Assembly: GCF_032118995.1 (NCBI RefSeq)
Contig: NC_092663.1
Coordinates: forward strand, 3,100,001-3,164,000
Length of the DNA: 64,000 nucleotides
Direction: 5' to 3'
Source of the DNA: Asterias amurensis
Taxonomy: Eukaryota > Echinodermata > Asteroidea > Forcipulatida > Asteriidae
Below the pieces are notes generated by a model, which saw only the letters and a list, made by a program, of their open reading frames with translations, was not told the DNA's origin and did no database searches. The position numbers and the translations under genes were made by a program. The first letter of the stretch is position 1. Each line of letters begins with the position of its first letter. Below are positions 45,068 to 57,543 of the stretch, piece by piece.

Positions 45068-45190
45068 TTAAAGGGTCTGGGTACTTTTTGTAGGACAATG
45101 TTAACATTAAACTTGCAAAGTTTGAAGGTATTGATGATAGAAAGCTTCCCTTAAAAGTATCACCTGCTACCTTAAACTTCGCTCTTGAAT
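45068..45190. mobile_element. Left part of a third TTAA MITE family
   Basis: TTAAAGGGTCTGGGTACTTT, then TTAAACTTGCAAAG and GATAGAAAGCTTCCCTT. The full form is at 56727-57164. Confidence 0.6.
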
Positions 45191-45473
45191 GGGCGCAACA
45201 ATTTTGCTCTTCATGTGGGATTTGATTTTTCTCCGTGGTTAGGGGCACCTTTATGAGGACAATGTTAATTTGTATGCACAGGGCACCAAGGCAATTGCTG
45301 TGGGTGCCACGGGTTGATTCTAGGCCAACCAATGGACCGTGCATATTATAAATTCTCAGTCTCGCCAGAAGTGTCAAGTCTAAAAGTCACTGTGTGTTAT
45401 AAATGTTCACTTACTTCACTATTAACACTATTCATGTAGTTTCGCTTGCTGTACTGTTACCTTTCTGTATAAG

Positions 45474-45857
45474 TTAAAGGGAAGGTACAACGTACACGTT
45501 TGGGAATTGTCAAAGACCAGTCTTCTCACTTGGTGTATCCAATCATAAGCATAATATAACAAGCCTGTGAAAATTTGAGCTCAATCAGTCATCGAAGTTG
45601 GGAACAAAATGATAAAAGAAAAAACACCCTTGTTGGACGAATTTGTGTGCTTTCAGATAGGAATAAAAGACTTCTAGCTAGAAGTCTTTTATTATTTTAG
45701 TGAGAAATTATCTCTTTCTCAAAAACTATGTTACTTCAGAGGGAGTTGTTTCCCACAAGGTTTTATACTACCAACAGCTCCCCAATGCTTGTTACCAAGT
45801 CAGCTTTTAAGTTAATATTTGTTTTGAGTAATTACCAAGCGTGTACCTTCCCTTTAA
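45474..45857 (-). mobile_element. 390 bp-family MITE, GTGTACCTTCCC subfamily
   Basis: TTAAAGGGAAGGTACAACGT to GCGTGTACCTTCCCTTTAA, with the palindromic centre AGACTTCTAGCTAGAAGTCT. It is the best copy of this subfamily here. Confidence 0.87.
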
Positions 45858-46247
45858 GTGCTATCTCTTTGCAGTGTGAACTTGCACAGGTTCCAATGTT
45901 ATCTAATCAAACCGTTGATTATTCAAGATCAAATTCTGTTATTGACTTTAATTACATCTATAGTAATCATTTCTCACGTCAGATTATGAAGTTCAAAAAC
46001 CCCAAGTGCAAAACAAGTGCTTTCCCCTTGCAGTGTGCGCTTTCCGCAGGTTCCATGTTGTCTATCAATTTCTGTTATTGACTCTAAATTACATCTTTAT
46101 AAATCATTTCTCCTGTCCAATTATAGATGTCCAAAATGTCAATGCCCACAAGAATACAAACAAATTAAAACTGGCCTGGTCAGTGACTCTGTCGCTCACA
46201 TGTCCCCTCCTCTCCTTAGAAATTCCCTGAGGATATTCAAATGGAAC

Positions 46248-46641
46248 TTAAAGGCACTGTACACTATTGGTAATTACGCAAAATAATTGTTAGCATAAAA
46301 CTTTCTTGGTAGCGAGCAATGGAGAGCTGTTGATAGTATAAAACATTGTGAGAAACAGCTCCCTCTGAAGTAATAAACAGATGTCAGTAAGGGATTTTCT
46401 AACTAAAAAAATTGAATTTAATTTGAGACCGTAGCTGAGTTCACAAATTCAAGCATTTGAAAGCACACAACTTGTGCGTCGAGAGTGTTTTTTTTTTCCA
46501 TTATTCTCTCACAACTTCGACGACCAATTGAGTTCAAATTTTCACAGGTTTGTTATTTCATGCATATGCTGAGATATACCAAGTGAGAAGACTGGTCTTT
46601 GATAATTACCAAAGGTGTCCAGCAGTGTCCAGTGCCTTTAA
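46248..46641 (+). mobile_element. 390 bp-family MITE, left member of an abutting pair
   Basis: TTAAAGGCACTGTACACTAT to GTCCAGTGCCTTTAA, with GTGTCCAGCA doubled at the end. Its last TTAA is the first TTAA of the next copy. Confidence 0.87.
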
Positions 46642-47025
46642 AGACAGTATACACTATTGGTAATTGTCAAAGACTAGCCTTCACAGTTGCTGTATCTGAT
46701 CATATATGCATAAAATAACAAACCTGTGAAAATTTGAGCTCAATCGGTCATCGAAGTTGCGAGATAATAATGAAAGAAAAATAACCATTGTCACACGAAG
46801 TTGTGTGCGTTTAGATGGTTGATTTCGAGACCTCAAGTTCTAAACCCGAGGTCTCGAAATCAAATTCGTGGAAAATTACTTCTTTCTCAAAAACTAATTC
46901 ACTTCAGAGGGAGCTGTTTCTCACAAAGTTTTATACCATCAACCTCTCCCCATTACTCGTCACGAAGAAAGGTTTTATGCCAATAATTATTTTGAGTAAT
47001 TACCAATAGTGTCCACTGCCTTTAA
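46638..47025 (-). mobile_element. 390 bp-family MITE, right member of an abutting pair
   Basis: TTAAAGACAGTATACACTAT to GTGTCCACTGCCTTTAA, in inverted orientation relative to its neighbour. Confidence 0.87.
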
Positions 47026-48009
47026 GCAAGGGTGGACGGGAAAAATGAAGACAGAAAAAAAAAGCAATGAAGTGTGAGGTGCTGTTGCTACAGTGTTACA
47101 AATTCACAGGGAAGCTGGTAAACCTGTAGGCTTCACGTTCTGTGATCTGGCTTGAAGGTGTTCAAGTCAGACTATATTAACGGCGTGGCAGTTTTTGTAT
47201 GGAGTTGACCGTAAGCGTGTTGAGCTGGTGTTTGTATTGGCAACATGGCATCATTGTTGGCATTTATGTTTTGTTTTTTTTCAATTGGATAAACACATAT
47301 TCTGAGTGTATGGTCATCATTTAAAAGCAATGGCCCTATGTATTTTTAGGCACTGGTTATTGCCTTGGTGCCCTTTGAAATGTTTCAGAAGAAAATTTAC
47401 CTTTTCGTCATAACGTGTCATAGAGTAGCCCATTTAAGTAAAAATCTCTTACCCCCCACCCCTCTACTGAAGTAAACCTGCCTTGCCCCTTTTTCCATTA
47501 ACTCTTTGAAGTAAAACCACCTTGCCCCCTTTTCTGAAGTAAAACTGCTTTGTTATACGGTTTCCGTCCCCAAAAACTTGAATTTGAGAAGCGTTGTTGT
47601 CAGAAAGCTTCAACCATCCAAATTTTGCATGGTGGAAGTATTTATACAGTAGAGAGATTTGCAGTTAACCATGTGTCTACTACCTTTTGAGTAGTAGTGG
47701 TAACTGTTCTATAGGGTCCAAATAACATAATGAATGTAGGATAAACAAAATACACTTCCAAAAAAACAAAGAATACGTTTAGAGCAGATGTTGCTCTACG
47801 CTTTACACATCAGTATGGTTCGAATTGCTCTGTATGTATCTATGCTGCAAGCATTGCCTCAATTGATTTTGTTTCTTTGCACGAGCCAAGTTATTAAATT
47901 TGTACAGTATTCTTATTATCTAGATCTAGTGCCTGTCTTTCTATGTTTCATATGTCCTACTACATACACTGCATCTTCCTGCTCTTTAATTTTCCCATGT
48001 GTAAAGCAA
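47026..48009. other. Presumed cyclase intron, unassigned
   Basis: AT-rich. Near 47450-47540 CTGAAGTAAA and CCTTGCCCC recur several times. A 100-codon frame at 47788-48090 runs into a SINE tail and shows no domain. Confidence 0.45.
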
Positions 48010-48227
48010 GCAGTGGTGTTTAGCAAAAAGAGACGGGGTCGCCCCAGTGTTCCTGGCTGTGGCTGCTGTATGCACCGTAGCACCCTGTAAACCCTTAAAA
48101 GGTGCTACATAATTGGGTCTCAGAATTCATCACTTCAATAACCTATCTTTCTGAAAGTTTGCAGTGCCTTGAGTACCTTGTTTGGTAGGCGCTTTAATAT
48201 AAGACTGCAAAATTGTTATTTACAATG
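48010..48227 (+). mobile_element. 5'-truncated SINE family B
   Basis: Only the body and tail remain: GTTCCTGGCTGTGGCTGCTG, GTAAACCCTTAAAAGGTGCT and TTTCTGAAAGTTTG. The tRNA-like head is missing, as expected from incomplete reverse transcription. Confidence 0.8.
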
Positions 48228-48639
48228 CTAGGCGTCCAATTTTAAATAGTTTCCAATTATCCTATCTTGTATCTCTGCTTACTTTGGACTTTTGCGCTTA
48301 CGTGTACAAGTTATTGTCACGATTCTCAATATTAACATCATTAAGTGTCAGATTTCTGCAATAGCTGTGTAAACAAAGGATTGAAGAATGCTTAAAAAAA
48401 GTACCATTATGCACAAAAAAAGCCAACCTGTAAACAATTTGGTAAGCGTAAATCTGAAGTTGTTCTTATAAATTTGGTACAGGGTACAATATAGTTGTAC
48501 AGTATGCATAAAAAAGGCAAATCTGTGAAACATTTTGTAAACTAGATTTGGTAAGCGTAAATCTTAAGTTTTTGGGTAAGCAGACTTTGATTGACCAAGG
48601 CCCAGTTTCTGCCCTGCGAGTCATGTGGATATTTTCCCC

Positions 48640-48805
48640 TTCATTGTGACAAGGGTGTTTTTCTTTTATTATTATCTTGCTGTTGCAACTTCGACAACCG
48701 ATTGAGCTCAAATTTTCACAAGCTTGTTATTTTATGCATGTGTTGAGACACAGCAAGTAAGAAGACTGATCTTGGACAATTACCAATAGTGTTAAGTGTC
48801 TTAAA
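48640..48805 (+). mobile_element. 3' fragment of the 390 bp MITE family
   Basis: ATTGTGACAAGGGTGTTTTT through GGACAATTACCAATAGTG, ending AAGTGTCTTAAAA. Confidence 0.7.
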
Positions 48806-49205
48806 AATAATACAATGTATGTGTAGCACACAATTTTGAAAGAGATGTTTGGGTATTTTCAATTAAAACAGTTAGTTTCAAGTATTTCGAAAATAAAAAA
48901 AAACAATGTTTATAATTTTTTGTTTAGCTTAGACATATTATTAGAATACAAAATTTAAATATTAACTTTTGAAATTCAAGCATTTTTCAAGAATTTACAT
49001 ATTTTCCAGTCTAGTTTGAATAAAGATGATTGAAAAGTACACACGTTCACAAACTGCTGGGAAAAACTGAATAACAAAATGTTCAAATCAAGAGCAGACT
49101 TTTTCTGGATCTCCCCGCTGGGCTTTCTCATTAGCAAGTAATCAACCGCCCTTCCTTCGTTCATCAGAAAATATTTTGAACTCCATTGAACTTGAAAACT
49201 CAACA

Positions 49206-49420
49206 TTAAAGGTTTTGGGTACTTTTTGTACGACACAACACACAAATGTCCACAGATTTACATGAACCTTACATGGTTTTAAAAGATAATGATGGTACAG
49301 TGTTTAAAGAAAGCTTCCCCTAAAATGTTAACTGCTGAGGTCCTGTAGGTTTTTTAGAAATGAGTAGAACAATTTCACAACAATTTTGTTAGCATATTTA
49401 CAAAGGATTTTATGCAACCA
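49206..49420. mobile_element. Partial third-family TTAA MITE
   Basis: TTAAAGGTTTTGGGTACTTT, GTCCACAGATTTACATGAAC and GAAAGCTTCCCCTAAAATG match the full copy at 56727. The right end is lost near the LINE fragment. Confidence 0.6.
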
Positions 49421-49479
49421 CTGAAAACAATGATCTGTGATTTTCCCTTTTTCTCAAAAACTTAACGACTAATTCAGCA

Positions 49480-49685
49480 TTGCGAACAGTCTAGACATCT
49501 ACGTTCAAAGAAAAATGGATCTTCTGTCAGCACCATGTATCACACATACTTCTTATGGTTCTCGTTCCTTCCAGAGCGCTGCTGTGCATCTTTGGAACAG
49601 TTTAAAACACACAATGTGAAACAGCCTGAAGCTACTGATTTACTTCAAAACTCGGGTTAATACACATTTTGTTCAACCACAGTTA
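49480..49685 (+). mobile_element. Non-LTR retrotransposon (LINE) 3' fragment
   Basis: Codons from 49495 read SLDIYVQRKMDLLSAPCITH, then TSYGSRSFQSAAVHLWNSLK and, after a stop, LLIYFKTRVNTHF. This is the usual C-terminal end of a CR1/Jockey-like ORF2, with its G-x-R-S-F-x-x-A-A-x-x-x-W-N-S-L motif. It is a dead, 5'-truncated copy. Confidence 0.7.
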
Positions 49686-49830
49686 TCACAGTTAAATTCA
49701 TTCTTTTCTTCCTTTTTCGACATACTATGTCTTTCTCTCTTTAAAGCGCAGAGGGATTCGCTATAAGAACTGTCTATTTTTATGAGACTCAAACTTCTAC
49801 AGGTAAATGTAGTGAATATAAGGATTTATG

Positions 49831-50211
49831 TTAAAGACAGTTGGACACTATTGGTAATTGTCAAAGACTATTCTTCACAGTTGGTGTATCTCAACATTCA
49901 TAAAATAACAAAGCTGTGAAAAGTTTAGCTTAATCAGTCGCGAAGTTGCGAGATATTAATGAAAGAAAAAACACCCTTGTCACACGAAGTTGTGTGCTTT
50001 CAGGTGCTTGATTTCGAGACCTCAAATTAAAAATCTGAGGTCTCAAAATCAAATTCGTGGAAAATTACTTCTCTCTCTCGAAAACTAAATTACTTCAGAG
50101 TTAGCATTTCTCACAATATTTTATGCTATCAACCTCTCCCCATTACTCGTAATCAAGTAAGGTTTTATATAATTATTTTGAGTAATTACTAATAGTGTCC
50201 ACTGCCTTTAA
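49831..50211 (-). mobile_element. 390 bp-family MITE, complete
   Basis: TTAAAGACAGTTGGACACTA to GTGTCCACTGCCTTTAA, 145 bp after the LINE fragment. Confidence 0.86.
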
Positions 50212-51244
50212 AAATGGCCAAAAACTTACATCTACAAAACCTACCAAAACCCTTCAATGCCAACATGCAATCCCATTTGTCACCTCAAGTCGTCTGTTTT
50301 AACACTGGCAGACATCATTTATGTTGGATAATGTTAACAGATGCCAGGACGGTCATAAAATCCTTGTGTGTTCCCCCCCCCCCCCCCACAGTCGTATACT
50401 TGAGAGGTAAATATTAGGAGTGTTTCTCCTTCCGTCTTAATGCAACATTTTGCTACAGGCTGTAGTGCGGCCGACTCCGTTAAAAAATTCACTGTGGGAG
50501 CCTTGAATGTTTTTTCAACGAGATGGAAACCAAAATGGCCGAAATTGTCTTACTTAAAGGTCTGAAGACGTTTCACTGAATCAAAAAATGAAGCAAAAAA
50601 TAACTTAATTGGAGTTTTAACATGCATGGATAGACAGCGTTAAGTGCATAATTTGACCAGGAAAGCTATTTTTGGCACTTCGGGCATAGTATTAAGAAGC
50701 AATGCATGGAAATCAGCCTGAACAAATGACGTGATGATTACAGGGCTAGAGTCTATTATTCTAAGCAGTCTGTTTAAAAAAAGGGGCCTACTTTTGTGGA
50801 TTAGCTTATTGCTCTACAAGTATCCTAAAGGTATGGTCATCGTTTGGTTTTTGTGAGCATTATGTCAATTTAGAGGTTAAATTATAAAGAAACATACAAT
50901 AAAAGCCACACGTGAAAGATTTAACTGGAAATACAGTGTCTAAAGTACTCATAAAACTGTTTATTTTGGTTTAAAAACACAAGCGTGGCTGGAAGTATTA
51001 CAAAGTTATTATAATAGAAAAATTATATGCTTACAAAATCAAACATTTTAGTATTAAAAAGACAATTAACAACAAAACCTAGGAATAGCCAGATACATAA
51101 GAAATAACCCAAAAATACTTTGATAAAAATTCAATTAGCATTGTGAAAGTAATCACAGAGAAGTAGAAATAAAACTGTATTTTTTAAAATTTCATACAAA
51201 TTATCAAGAGAAAGCCATACAAATATCTCCAGATTGCAGGGCTT
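50212..51244. other. Presumed cyclase intron, unassigned
   Basis: A C run at about 50371-50387 is the only marked feature. Confidence 0.45.
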
Positions 51245-51613
51245 TTAAAGGCAGAGGACACTACTGGTAATTAATCAAAATAATAATCATCATAAAACCT
51301 TTCTTGATCACGAGTAATGGGGAGGGATTGATGGTATAAAACGTTGTGAGAAACAGCTCCCTCTGAAGTGACGTAGATTTCGAGAAAGAAGTAATTTTCC
51401 ACGAATTTGATTTGAGACCTCAAATGTAGAATTTGAGGTCTCGAAATCAAGCATCCGAATGCACACAACTTCGTGTGACAATGGTGTTGCAACTTTGACG
51501 ACCGATTGAGCTCAAATTTTCACAGGTTTGTTATTTTATGCATGTGTTGAGATACACCAACTGTGAAGGCTAGTCTTTGACAATTACCAATAGTGTTCAC
51601 GTGCTGTCTTTAA
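51245..51613 (+). mobile_element. 390 bp-family MITE, near complete
   Basis: TTAAAGGCAGAGGACACTAC to CACGTGCTGTCTTTAA. Between GTGTGACAATGGTGT and the AACTTTGACGACC block it lacks the usual T-rich tract. Confidence 0.85.
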
Positions 51614-52331
51614 AACCAAAATAAACACCATGTAGAGAACATTAAAAATACTTTTTAATTCAGCGTGCTTCGACCAAACATCCTATTATCTAGGTTTAGA
51701 AATGCCCCACAGTTTGAAAAATCTTCAGTTGAACCCTGCACAAATGACCCGTATAAATAATAAGACTGCCATCAGGCAACCTCGCAAATAATGATGTCCC
51801 AGTCCATTGCATCAGTGATAGTCAAAACCTTAGTCTTGGCTCAATCAATGTTAGTTCAATAACCACTGTATTAACAGCGATAATTCCCGAGACCTTCAAT
51901 TCGCAAACCCTCTTCAGTTTACCGCCAAGGTTGACCTTTGACCTCATCCTTGTCGTGATTTGTTTCCACCAACGATATTCCATCATTGGCTTCCTGCTTA
52001 CCCTGCCTGATGCAATTGCAAATAAATGAATATTAATGAGTTCCGATTGAGGCCTCTTTAGGTCAAGATTTTAGCATGTAAATTTCAGAGAATGTACAAC
52101 GAGTATACGGTATCCATTATTGGACAACGTGCACAGCACTTGTTTGTCAAGAGGACTTTGGAATGACTCCAACAGTTAATGATCATACATGAGCACCGGG
52201 GAGCTGTTGATTTGATAAACAACACTCTTTGAATTAAGTAGTCTAAAGAAAGTAGTCGAAAAAAGTAATTTTGATGAAAGTGTAGATTAACTCTACGAAT
52301 CGACTGTCAACTGTAGACACAACTGTCCACA

Positions 52332-52366
52332 CTCAACTGTAGATTCGTTATGAATCTACAGTTGAG
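52332..52366. repeat. 15 bp stem hairpin
   Basis: CTCAACTGTAGATTC and GAATCTACAGTTGAG around GTTAT. GTAGATT-type strings recur within 150 bp on each side. Confidence 0.75.
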
Positions 52367-52599
52367 TTGAGAGTACAAAACTAAAGCGATAGTTAAACTT
52401 GGAAATCATTGTCTTTTCAAAAATTGGGGAAATATTAAAAGTTTAAGTCAGAGTTCACTCTAAAGTGTAGATTCATTACTACATTGTACTCGCCTTCGGC
52501 CTGACATTCTATCCACGAATCACTTTCCCGTCGATTCTCCACAATGTCATCTTGATTGATGTGTACAATTTGTTTTTTTTATAGTAAATTTGTATACCC

Positions 52600-53312
52600 A
52601 ACCAAACAGTGTACTCGTATTGTAACACAGTGAACTCGTACAACATGTACAGTGTTAAATGTCCATCATATCTCAAAACGACAATTAGCATTTATGTGTT
52701 TTAATTAATTCAATTAAGTATCTCATTAAAATCTTGTCATCTCAGCATTCATGGCATTATTGAGTTGTAATCCTAATTGTTTACATTTTGTTTCTTAGGA
52801 AAATTGTCTGTATGTTGTAACGAAGAATTTGTCTGTATAGACCATGTGAACTCTGTTTACAATCAATGTGGCCTTGTACATTCTTTGAGTTTTCTGGCAG
52901 GCAAGATACGACCTTGGTCCTATGGCAATGTTGACAGTTTGTGTCATAATTTCCACATAAATCGTAGAGTTGTGAAAATAAAATCTGGAAAAGTTTTGAG
53001 ATGTGCCCCCTTTGATCATATCAAAAGTTGATAGGAATTAGACAGTGCAATCTCCATAAAATATAAGATTTTATAATTTCTTCAATTAGTGTACGAATAA
53101 GTCCAGGCTCTGTGTACAATGTATGTGATGATGTCACAGGCACTTGGTCACAGGTCACAGGTCACATCGTCTTTACTGTACACCCAAACCAAATAGTACA
53201 TTCCTACAGTGTCAATCATACCTCAACAAGACAAATAGCATTCATTTGTTTTAATCAATTAATTATCTCGTTAAGACCTTGTCATATCAGCATTCATGGC
53301 ATTATTGATTTA
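52600..53312. repeat. Diverged direct duplication of ~150 bp
   Basis: 52600-52765 and about 53160-53312 share ACAGTGT-AAT, TATTTGTTTTAAT-type text and CAGCATTCATGGCATTATTGA in the same order. The DNA between them is unrelated. Confidence 0.7.
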
Positions 53313-53439
53313 CAATTATCTGAGTGCGTACACTATATTTCTTAATTCAATTAATTGGATTGTTGTCTGTCGCTAATTTGCTGAATGCATAATATGCAGT
53401 ATCTACATCGGAGACACCTGGTCACCGATATCATTTTAA

Positions 53440-54060
53440 CAAACTAATACGGTACACCTGGCACCAAGAAAACTGATAAACGGCCGGCGGGCAGATTAAA
53501 AAACGTGATCGGACACAATGATGTGTTCGTCCGTAATGTATCTCGCAATCTTACACCATATTAGTTAGAAGGGGGCGATATTTTTTTAAACGGACACAGG
53601 AAAAAAAATATCCCAAATCGATTGCGTCTCCGTTGCAAACTGCAGCTGCTATTTTTCTCTTTTGTTGTGTTTGGTTCTCTCAGATGGTTTTGAACGGACA
53701 GTCAGCACTCGGCCAACGATTTGTTTTTTTCTTCTTTTCTGTCTCCTGCATTTTGGAGTGATGGGACACTGCTCCGCAGCGGGCTTGCACTTGGACGTGC
53801 ATTTTCTTTATGAGTGATACTTAACCTTTTCGCTGGACTTGGACTGAAGTTTTAAAGGCAACCGGCCCGCTTTTTTGTTCTCTTTTGTTTTCATTCTTCC
53901 TTCTCAAGATCGTGATATGTCCTGGGAGCTTCTGAAGAGGATATTTTATTTTCTTGAAAGCAAGTTGCCATGACTTTTACGTAGAGTTTTAATCCTCAAG
54001 ACATACATTGTAGGGGCTCCAAACAGATCTGTTTTTCAGGAAAACAAGTTGTCATGTTTG
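53440..54060. other. Repeat-poor island in the presumed cyclase intron
   Basis: Locally richer in CpG than its surroundings, with no repeat recognised. A short frame starting near 53692 (MVLNGQSALGQRFVFFFFSV) is hydrophobic at its end but stops after 24 codons. It might be an alternative promoter or leader; the evidence is thin. Confidence 0.2.
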
Positions 54061-54114
54061 CTTTGCTTGAAAGTCTATTTAGTTTATTTTTGTCGGTTTG
54101 TAGGGCAATTCTCT

Positions 54115-54562
54115 ATCCTCAACTTTGGCTCCTGGCTCTGGCTTGGGCTCCTGGTTTTGGCTCCAGTCTCTGGCTTGGGCTCCAGGCTCTGGCTTCGGCT
54201 CCTGGTATTGTCTTGGGTTCCAGGCTCTGGCTTTGGCTCTTAGCTCTGGCTTGGGCTCCAGGCTCTGGCTTTCGGCTCCTGGTATTGGCTTTGGTTCAAG
54301 GCTCTGGCTTTGGCTCTTAGCTCTGGCTTGGGCTCCAGTTTCTGGCTTCAGCTCCTGGTATTGGCTTGGGATCCAGGCTCTGGCTTGGGCTCTTAGCTCT
54401 GGCTTGGGCTCCTGGTATTGGCTTTGGTTCCAGGCTCTGGCTTTGGCTCTTAGCTCTGGCTTGGGCTCCTGGTATTGGCTTGGGCTCCAGGCTCTGGCTT
54501 GGGCTCTCTGAACTCTGGCTTGGGCTCTCTAAACTCTGGCTTGGGGTTCCCGGCTCTGGCTT
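54115..54562. repeat. GGCTCTGGCTTGGGCTCC minisatellite
   Basis: About 450 bp of CTCTGGCTTGGGCTCC alternating with TGGTATTGGCTTTGG, in units that are multiples of 6 bp. The plus strand is poor in A. Open frames on both strands (Leu/Trp/Ala/Gly-rich one way, Ser/Gln/Pro-rich the other) follow from the unit length. Confidence 0.93.
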
Positions 54563-55882
54563 TGACTTCTCCATCACTATTAGAACAGTGCACATTTCAG
54601 GCCCTTGAAATGCTCCAGTCATGCCAGTAGAAATTTTCAATTTTGTCAAAGGGTGCCCTTTACTAAGGAGAAATGGCCTTGGTGTCCTTGCCCTTTTAGG
54701 AAGAGTCTGCTAGAACCTCAAATTTTGACCACGGGGCAATAGCCTGCAGGTTTTCTGGTATAAGGCCAATATTCATGTCACGTACATGTAGGACAGGCTT
54801 ATCGTACTGTGGTCCATTTTGCTTTGTAAGCAGTTCTTGGTTTGCCCATAAAAACTTAGTGACTGTCCAGCAGGACCAAATAGCTTTTTATTTCACTGGT
54901 CCATCAGCTTTTTCACTAGTTTGTAATTCAATAATTATTGGGATAGTTAGTAACACTGAACTAGCCAGCCAGACAACTTGAAGTGAATTTTGACTGGTCC
55001 TCAGGTGTTTAATTAAAACCTATCGGACCACTGTTGTTAGTTTTAACGGAGAACACAGTTTTCAAACTCAGGCCTTAATTTTGGTTCTTGAAGGCACACA
55101 GCAATTTTCCTATGGCTCTATGCATGGGGCACTTCTATGGGAAATGTAAGTTTGTATCGGAACTTTGCAGAGGGCATCACAGCAAAAACACCAGGCACCA
55201 TGGCAATTTGTGTGGGTGCCATTGATTTTTTTTTTTTTTTAGGCCTACAGCCTGTCCTGTTTCTTCACGGAGGCAACGAAGGCAATTGTCTCCATGACCC
55301 CTAGTCATTGCCATGGTGCCCTTCAAATGCCCTGCTAGAAATGTACAATTTCCTCTTCTCTAGAATGTCCTTTACCAAGGAGAAAATGCCATGGTGCCCT
55401 TAACCTTTCAAAAACGAAATTGATGTACATGTACAGGCCTGCTACAGCATTAATTTTTTGTCTTTGATTGGGAGTTCAACATTTGAACCTAGGGTTGCAA
55501 AGACTGGTCATACATGTGCCCTTTTAAACGAAAACACGTTTGAAAACACAATCAATAATGATCACTGCATTGCGTGTTAACTCAGGTCAATGATTCACCG
55601 GTGTCCATTGCCCCGAAGAAAAAAAGGAGAGTTTTGTTCACCACAAGAAAAAAAGAGAGTTTTTTTTACCACATCTGCCGTACTACGTACATGTACTACG
55701 AAGATCTCAACCTGATAAAGAATGCTCAATGCACCTTTCTATCCACTGACCGAATAATGCGTTCCCTAAGGTCTGACCACTGGCCCTTAATATTATTCCC
55801 TTCAGGATGTGGTTATTGTTTAACCAGTTAGGGTCTATTCATTTGGCCAGAAATGCGCATAGCGCTTAGAAACGTAGACTTA
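54563..55882. other. Presumed cyclase intron with GTGCC(C/A) repeat fragments
   Basis: Near 54600-54690 and 55090-55400 blocks with GCCTTGGTG, AAATGCCCTGCTAGAAATGT and AAGGAGAAAATGCC repeat the unclassified dispersed family seen at 43080. No exon was recognised. Confidence 0.45.
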
Positions 55883-56238
55883 TTAAAGGCACTGGACACT
55901 ACTGGTAATAACTCAAAGTAATTGTTAGCATAAAAACTTACCCGGTAACGAGCAATGGAGAGCTGTTGTAAGTATAAAACACTGTGATAAACGGCTCCCT
56001 CTGAAGTATTCGTAGTTTTTGAAAAAGAAGTATTTTCTCACTAAAATACTTGAATATTTAGCTGAGGTCTCAACTTCAATATTTGAAAGCACACAACTTC
56101 CTTGTGCGACAACGGTGTTTTTTCTTTCATTATGATTCTCTCACAGCTTCTTTAACCTATTGAGTTCGCAGGTTTGTTATTTTATGCATGTTGAGATATA
56201 CCAAGAGAAACAATTACCAATAGTGTCCAGTGTCTTTA
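55883..56238 (+). mobile_element. 390 bp-family MITE, slightly shortened
   Basis: TTAAAGGCACTGGACACTAC to GTCCAGTGTCTTTAC. The final TTAA has decayed to TTAC and the GTGAGAAGACTGGTCTTTG phrase is mostly missing. Confidence 0.84.
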
Positions 56239-56726
56239 CTTGGCGTCCAAGTTAAAGCATGGTGTCCAATAGACACACAGACACCTCTCTGACTATCACC
56301 ATGGTTCTAGTTGTGTTATTTTCATGGAGTTTCTTTGATTGGATTGTTCACAACAGAAACCAAAGTCATTTGAACAGGCCTCGGGCTCCTGTCTATGCTG
56401 ACATAACAGACAGCAACTTAACTTGTAATGGTGATGGAAATCGTCTTCTTACTTCATACAAAACATTACCGGGCATTTTATACTCTGTTTATTTTTCATC
56501 ATCACTTTGAACCCATTTCTATTTTATTGTGTCATTTTACATGACATAGTGTCCTTGTTACTTTCAAAAGGAGATTTGACGCTGTGCTTATAATGAAATA
56601 TTCAGAATTGATCGTTATAGACCGATTTCTCTTTCACTGTGTATGTTTATTGTTGTCCTTGCCCTTTACATTGCAGACTACTGGTACTGTATTTTGATTA
56701 AATATTCATTTTGATCCTTTAAAGGG

Positions 56727-57164
56727 TTAAAGGTTTCGGGTACATTTTCAAAATGTCCACAAATTTACATTAAACTTACAGGGTTTGAAGATAATGATAG
56801 TGGAAAGCTTCCCTTCGAATATTACTAACTAAGGTTGTGTAGTTTTTTTAGATGAGTAAAACAAGTCACAAAATCATTTTGGTCTCGTGAGACCAAAATT
56901 ATTTTAGCATGTAAAATCTCTTAACCAGTTATGATATTATACCAAAACCATAGCATAACTGGTTATACATTTTTACATGCTAAAACTGAGACGAAAATTA
57001 TTACTTTTACTCATTTCTCATTAAACTACAGCACCTCAGTAAGTAAAATTTCAAAGGAAGCTTTCTACTATCATAATCTTCAAACTGTGTAAGTTTAATG
57101 TAAATCAGTGGACATTGTGTTTTTTTGTTAGGAAAAAGTACATTATTTTGTACATACCCTTTAA
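56727..57164. mobile_element. Third-family TTAA MITE, complete
   Basis: TTAAAGGTTTCGGGTACATT at the left and TACATACCCTTTAA at the right. Most of the element is one long inverted repeat, with AAGCTTCCCTT, TTTTAGCATGTAAAA and ACCAGTTATG mirrored around 56945. Confidence 0.82.
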
Positions 57165-57543
57165 AGCCACTGGACACTATTGGTAATTGTCAAAGACCAG
57201 TCTTCTCGCTTGGTGAATCTCAACATGCATAAAATATCAAACCTGTGAAAATTTGAGCTCAGTTTGTTGTTGAAGTTGTGAGATAATAATGAAAGAAAAA
57301 CCCTTGTCACACGAAGTTGTGTGCTTTCAGATGCTTGATTTCAAGACCTCAAAATCTAATTCTGAGGTCTTGAAATCAAATTCGTGGAAAATTACTTCTT
57401 TCTCGAAAACTACATTACTTCTGAGGGAGCCGTTTCTCACAGTGTTTTATACTGTCAACAGCTCCCTATTACTTAATACTATAAGTAAGGTTTTATGCTA
57501 ATAATTATTTTGAGTATTTACCAATAGTGTCCAGTGCCTTTAA
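57161..57543 (-). mobile_element. 390 bp-family MITE sharing its TTAA with the previous element
   Basis: TTAAAGCCACTGGACACTAT to GTCCAGTGCCTTTAA. Its first TTAA closes the third-family copy. Confidence 0.87.

Noticed and set aside
52777-53031. 84-codon frame considered as a further cyclase exon
   Set aside because: It shows no hydrophobic span or cyclase motif and lacks convincing splice sites in frame.
54054-54649. Long Leu/Trp/Gly-rich and Ser/Gln/Pro-rich frames
   Set aside because: They are products of the 6 bp-based minisatellite and have no domain.
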